DNA of 64,000 nucleotides from Welwitschia mirabilis (Eukaryota > Gnetophyta > Gnetopsida > Welwitschiales), in the NCBI GenBank assembly GCA_051453625.1, contig JBOZIK010000001.1, positions 259,080,078 to 259,144,077 on the forward strand. Direction: 5' to 3'. The notes under the pieces are model-generated. The model saw nothing but the letters and a program-made list of their open reading frames with translations, was not told the DNA's origin and ran no database searches. Made by a program: the position numbers and the translations under genes. This document shows positions 60,209 through 64,000 of the stretch, piece after piece; position 1 is the first letter of the stretch, and each line of letters starts with the position of its first letter.

Positions 60209-61003
60209 TGTAGCTATTAGGTAGCCATTTTTTAGCTATTTATAGCCATTAGAAGTGCATTTCAAATGTAATAAACCTAAAAGCCTTCTAATATAAATAT
60301 CTAAGACATAAATGGCCAAATAATTTTTTTGAAACTATCTTCATTTAGGTGAATATATTAGATTTGAAGGATCAAGCACTGTAATCTAGTGACTTTCACT
60401 ATTGTATTTTAGAATCTATACTTTTGATTGAAGAAGATCTACCATTGGCATTATTTCTACATTTAAGGTTAGATTGAGAGCTTCATTTATTTTATATTTA
60501 TAGGAGAAAATATTCATCAAATCTATTGAATAAAAAATGAGTGATACCTATGCTCTATAGGCATCATTACATTACTACTTTGTTTTTTGAAATGTTAAGA
60601 CTAGGCCTCGAAAAGTTGATTTAAAGGTTAAAACTAAGCCTTGAAAAGTCCATTTAAAGGTTTAGATTAAGCCTAGATATGTTTGCTTGTGAAGATTATA
60701 GGTAAACTTGGAATACCTAGTGGAGTAACAAAGATTTGAGATCTATCTTGGGAATAAGCTGATTATCGAGAATGGAGTAGGAGGGTTTCCAAAGCATTAT
60801 AAATCTAGCTTGCATCTAATTAGTATTTTTGTGCTTTTAGTTATTATTTATTTACTTCCATTATTTTATTTTATCATGTACATTTTAGATTAGTTAATTA
60901 TTCTTTACAAGTTTTGTTTAAGATTGGATTCATTTAAAATATTGTATTGCAATTTTTTAAAAGATCCTATTCATTCCCCCCTCTACGATTCTTGATCCTA
61001 TCA

Positions 61004-61426
61004 AAAATTAGGTGCGTTTGTAGTGTAGATGTTATAATAGTATCATTTAGATGGTTATCTGAATGGTAAAGAAGATAATGCCATCTTATAAATAATCCAC
61101 ATCAGCTATCAGATTAATTAGTATTAGCATCTTTATTGGCATGAATTACTCTATCATTCGTCCAGTTGTTTGAATGATGAGATGGATGATGGCCTTTTAG
61201 AAATCTTCCATTAGTGTATTATCTTTAATATTTTACAAGAAGTTGTCTTAGAAATGTAAAGTATTAAGAATTGCTCAAAATGATGTAAATCATCATGGAG
61301 ATTGCATACTTTCATTGCTTTCATCTTAGATCTTCATTATCATAGAAATCAAACATTTACCTATTTATTAACCTATAAAACCACTTAAAATATCCTATTA
61401 AATATGTGTAAGTTGTTAGTACAACA
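61004..61426 (-). mobile_element. Last piece of the split minus-strand gypsy LTR
   Basis: Resumes the LTR after the copia target duplication and ends TAGTACAACA at 61426. It carries the hairpin-like motif at about 61030-61085 and 61150-61200. The sequence that follows (AGCCTTATTAGTCCCTAAC, about 61437) matches that after the LTR at 1363-2685 (AGCCTTATTAGTACTTGAC, from 2698), so this is a 3' LTR of a minus-strand element whose interior lies to the right. Confidence 0.75.
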
Positions 61427-64000
61427 TAGTTTTCCACTTAGCCTTATTAGTCCCTAACAAAATCAAGTTGTAAACCATATTTGTGAAAATAATAAAATAA
61501 CTAGAATACTTAAGAAAATCATCTCAAAAAGATTTTAAAAAATTACAGGAATATAAACTAGATTATAATAGATTAGAAAAACTAAACTTTTCACCTATAT
61601 GAAACTCAGCCAGTCAGTTATTTGGATTATCATTTGAATGATGGAGGGGATGATAAGCTCAAAAAATTTTTTTGAAATTAGAAACCTAAGATAGAATTTT
61701 TATTTTTATAGATAATTAGAAAATGTAATAAAATAGCCCTCACTAAATTAAATAGTATTAATATAGAAAAATTACCCAACTAGAATTAACCCTTCATAAC
61801 ATGTAAAGATAAAAGATAGTTATAAAAATTCAGATACAAATTAATACATCATGCTGAAAAAATAAAGTTTCTATAAAATCAAAGATAGTTTTCAGTACAA
61901 AAGTATATAGAAGGAAAGATACAAAACAATAATATAAAATCAATTCCTCATTGATGCATAATAAATTATGATTTAGTAGCTAGGTTAGAAGTAGGGGGAG
62001 AAGAGTGAGGATGCTCAAGGTTTATGGGAAAACAATAGTCTAAAGATGTGGAAATAGATATAACCATCTTATCACCCTGGACATACAACACCTCAGGAAT
62101 ATCCACTATCAAACTTTGCTAAATGGCAATGACACACTGGTGCATGTTAATAATCTAATCCTTAAAGTGATAAACTCTCCTATCAATAGAAAAGATTGTT
62201 TACTCTAATGTTTGATGTCTTAGATCCTATAATCAAGTGATTGGATATCTCTGTTAATGCAACCTATAATGGTCTTAGTGGTCTTAGTTAAGAGAGCCTA
62301 AATTTGTTTGAGTGAAGCTCCAACCACAAGTCTTTGTACCCAAGGTTTTTCTACCTCTCTTAGAACCTATATACTCATGTCTTGTAAATAGTGAGCTAAA
62401 CTCTGTATGTGTAATATGTGCTACTTACTTATAGGCTTTGGTATTCCAAATCATGTAAAGAATGTAGAGAGAAAGCATGGGTAACTAAGTGTCTAAAGCT
62501 ATTATGCCTTAATCATAGATCTGAGTCTCCTCTAGATAAAAGTAGGAAGATTCATCTACTCCTCCTGTCTAAATGCTACCAATATTTATAGAAGTACTAT
62601 TATGAAATGACTATCAAAAAAGATGAACTAATGTTATGGATCATCCCTTCGTGTAAAATCCTATATGTGTGGGTGAGCTAAGTAATAAGTAACCCCTATT
62701 AATTAGTAGTAAGATTAACTGGTATATCCAAAAGGGCACCATATGCTCAACGCTTATCAGTTCCACCAGCCAAGTATATATGTATACTCCCAAGTCCATA
62801 AAAATCTATGATAACCATAATATGGGGTGGAGAATTGCTATCTCGTAGTCCTATATATAAGTAAAAATCATATCCTATAACTGATCATGAGCATTATGTT
62901 ATTTCTCGATATGCATGGTTTCATAAAATTTCCTTGTCTCTAGAACATAATATGCTTCATGTAAATTTATAATCTATTTAAGACATAAATTAGTAAGTCT
63001 CTAGTTTATTTTTATCTTAATAAAGCTTATAAAATTACCAAAGTAATACTTGACATAAATGCTAACTATTTGTATGCTTATAAAATGTCTATGCCAAGGT
63101 AGCGAATGTGCAAGCTCCACATGCTTAATCTCAGGCTCAACTATAGGACCTGCATCTTCCTCCACTTCCTTACCCTCAGCCTTAGCCTATCTAGCTCTAT
63201 GCATATAAGACTAAACAAATCAAAAACACAAAAAACATCATGTAAAAATAGAAAGACATGTCAAAAACATCGCATGTATTCACAATAATGACCTCTAAAA
63301 ATCGATAAAAATCATCAAAAATACTAAACATATGTCCTATAGAAGTTGCAATGCAGCTCTACTTGCTTGATTATGAGAAGAAAAATGAGAAATACATGAA
63401 AAATCGAAAAGGTGTATTTTTAAATGGGCCCTACATATAATGAAAATTGAAAATGCTAAAATAAAAAAACTAATCTAATAGAATCATAAAATAGATTAAA
63501 CTAATTAATTTTACCTAGAGGACCACTATATTTCAACCTATTATTTGTAATAAAAGGAGTGTGAAAAATAGAAATTTTAAAATACCTTGTAAAATGCACA
63601 ATTACTTATAACTTGAAAAATACATAGTGAAATTTAAATTCATAATTCTCAACTCAAAGAGCATGAAAAAGTAAGTTATTTACATGAAAACTACATGTCA
63701 GAGAACTAAAAAAAGGAGGAAAAAATTAAAAAATAGAAGGAGAGAGAAACATACCTCATTTTTAAAAACCTAATGACATCTTGTAAATCTAGACATGAAA
63801 TTAGGTGGGACAAGTTCCATAATGCTGGTATATGCTAGAGGAGTCATTGTATCTTGAAGGAGTAGATAAAAATGACAAATAAATGAGGAAAAATGAGAAA
63901 AAAATGTTTAGGCCATGGTTATATCGCATTGTCATCTACTCACATCATCGGACAACTAAAAAAAAAAATCAGGCTATCTACCTTTTAGTGTTATATAGAT
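61427..64000 (-). other. Interior 3' part of a minus-strand gypsy-type element, unassigned
   Basis: No clean frame. 61427-61700 resembles 2686 onward. From about 61950 to 63200 the composition is less AT-rich and the minus strand has scattered readable pieces (for example HITHTEFSSLFTRHEY near 62370-62420). These could be a decayed accessory ORF of the kind found downstream of integrase in Athila/Tat-like elements, but no family motif is certain. The rest to 64000 shows nothing. Confidence 0.4.

Larger units (their letters stand above)
49472..61003 (+). mobile_element. SIRE-like Ty1/copia retrotransposon with duplicated pol
   Basis: LTRs at 49472-51065 and 58687-61003; PBS at 51068-51079; PPT at 58675-58685. 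Target-site duplication is gaaat (49467-49471) and aaaat (61004-61008), one G-to-A apart. The interior starts with a gag remnant, then protease. Two successive copies of integrase, RT and RNase H follow (52230-54870 and 55306-58010), each with its own 3' non-coding tail. The N-terminal gag is deleted: only about 290 bases separate the PBS from the gag C-terminal coiled segment. Element order (integrase before RT) is that of copia. Confidence 0.85.
58687..61003 (+). mobile_element. 3' LTR of the SIRE-like copia
   Basis: Starts TGTTAGATTATATTTTG and ends GATCCTATCA. It is longer than the 5' LTR because of two gaps (59211-59847, 60109-60208) and a 48-base segment found on both sides of the first gap. 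The GGTCAACTGGAC-type motif recurs between 58850 and 60070. Confidence 0.85.

Overview
This window is eukaryotic and almost certainly from a seed plant. It is very AT-rich and CpG-poor, contains 13 assembly gaps, and is built almost entirely from old, heavily mutated plant transposable elements: Ty3/gypsy of Athila-like type, Ty1/copia of SIRE-like type, a second Ty1/copia type, and a CACTA (En/Spm) DNA transposon. No intact protein-coding gene, rRNA, tRNA or CRISPR array could be supported. I cannot name the species. Nearly all long reading frames are broken by stops of the kind made by C-to-T decay (CAA/CAG to TAA/TAG, CGA to TGA, TGG to TAG/TGA), as expected for long-methylated repeats.

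Left third (1-23.85 kb): a deep nest that was then tandemly duplicated. A SIRE-like copia on the minus strand (5' LTR part and PBS at 19.05 kb, gag from 19.0 kb) was split inside gag by a minus-strand gypsy-type element without a recognisable pol. The gag continues at 1362 and the target duplication is ttctc/ttatc. That copia probably sits in a larger Athila-like gypsy element (gag 19.6-20.35 kb, 5' LTR 21028-22274). The gypsy element abuts a related plus-strand LTR (22275-23236), which interrupts a UBN2-type copia gag (23.24-23.85 kb). A block of about 10 kb of this nest occurs twice in tandem (3478-12985 and 12990-23580).

Middle (23.85-28.27 kb): the only non-transposon candidate. A GC-richer, CpG-containing island (about 24.78-26.11 kb) carries a minus-strand protein-kinase-like relic with a frameshift. 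The flanks show nothing recognisable.

Right part (28.27-64 kb): a plus-strand Athila-like element (5' LTR 28272-29549; gag, protease, RT, RNase H and integrase relics to about 35.35 kb; long 3' non-coding region). It is interrupted at 37291 by the LTR of another gypsy element on the minus strand. That LTR is itself split twice: by an 11.5-kb CACTA transposon (37315-48803) and by an 11.5-kb SIRE-like copia (49472-61003). The copia carries two tandem copies of its integrase-RT-RNase H region between one LTR pair. The last 2.6 kb is the decayed interior of the minus-strand gypsy element.

Nothing here works together as a pathway. The content is a stratigraphy of insertions, plus at least four internal tandem duplications (about 10 kb, 3.1 kb, 0.7-0.85 kb three times, and 212 bp).
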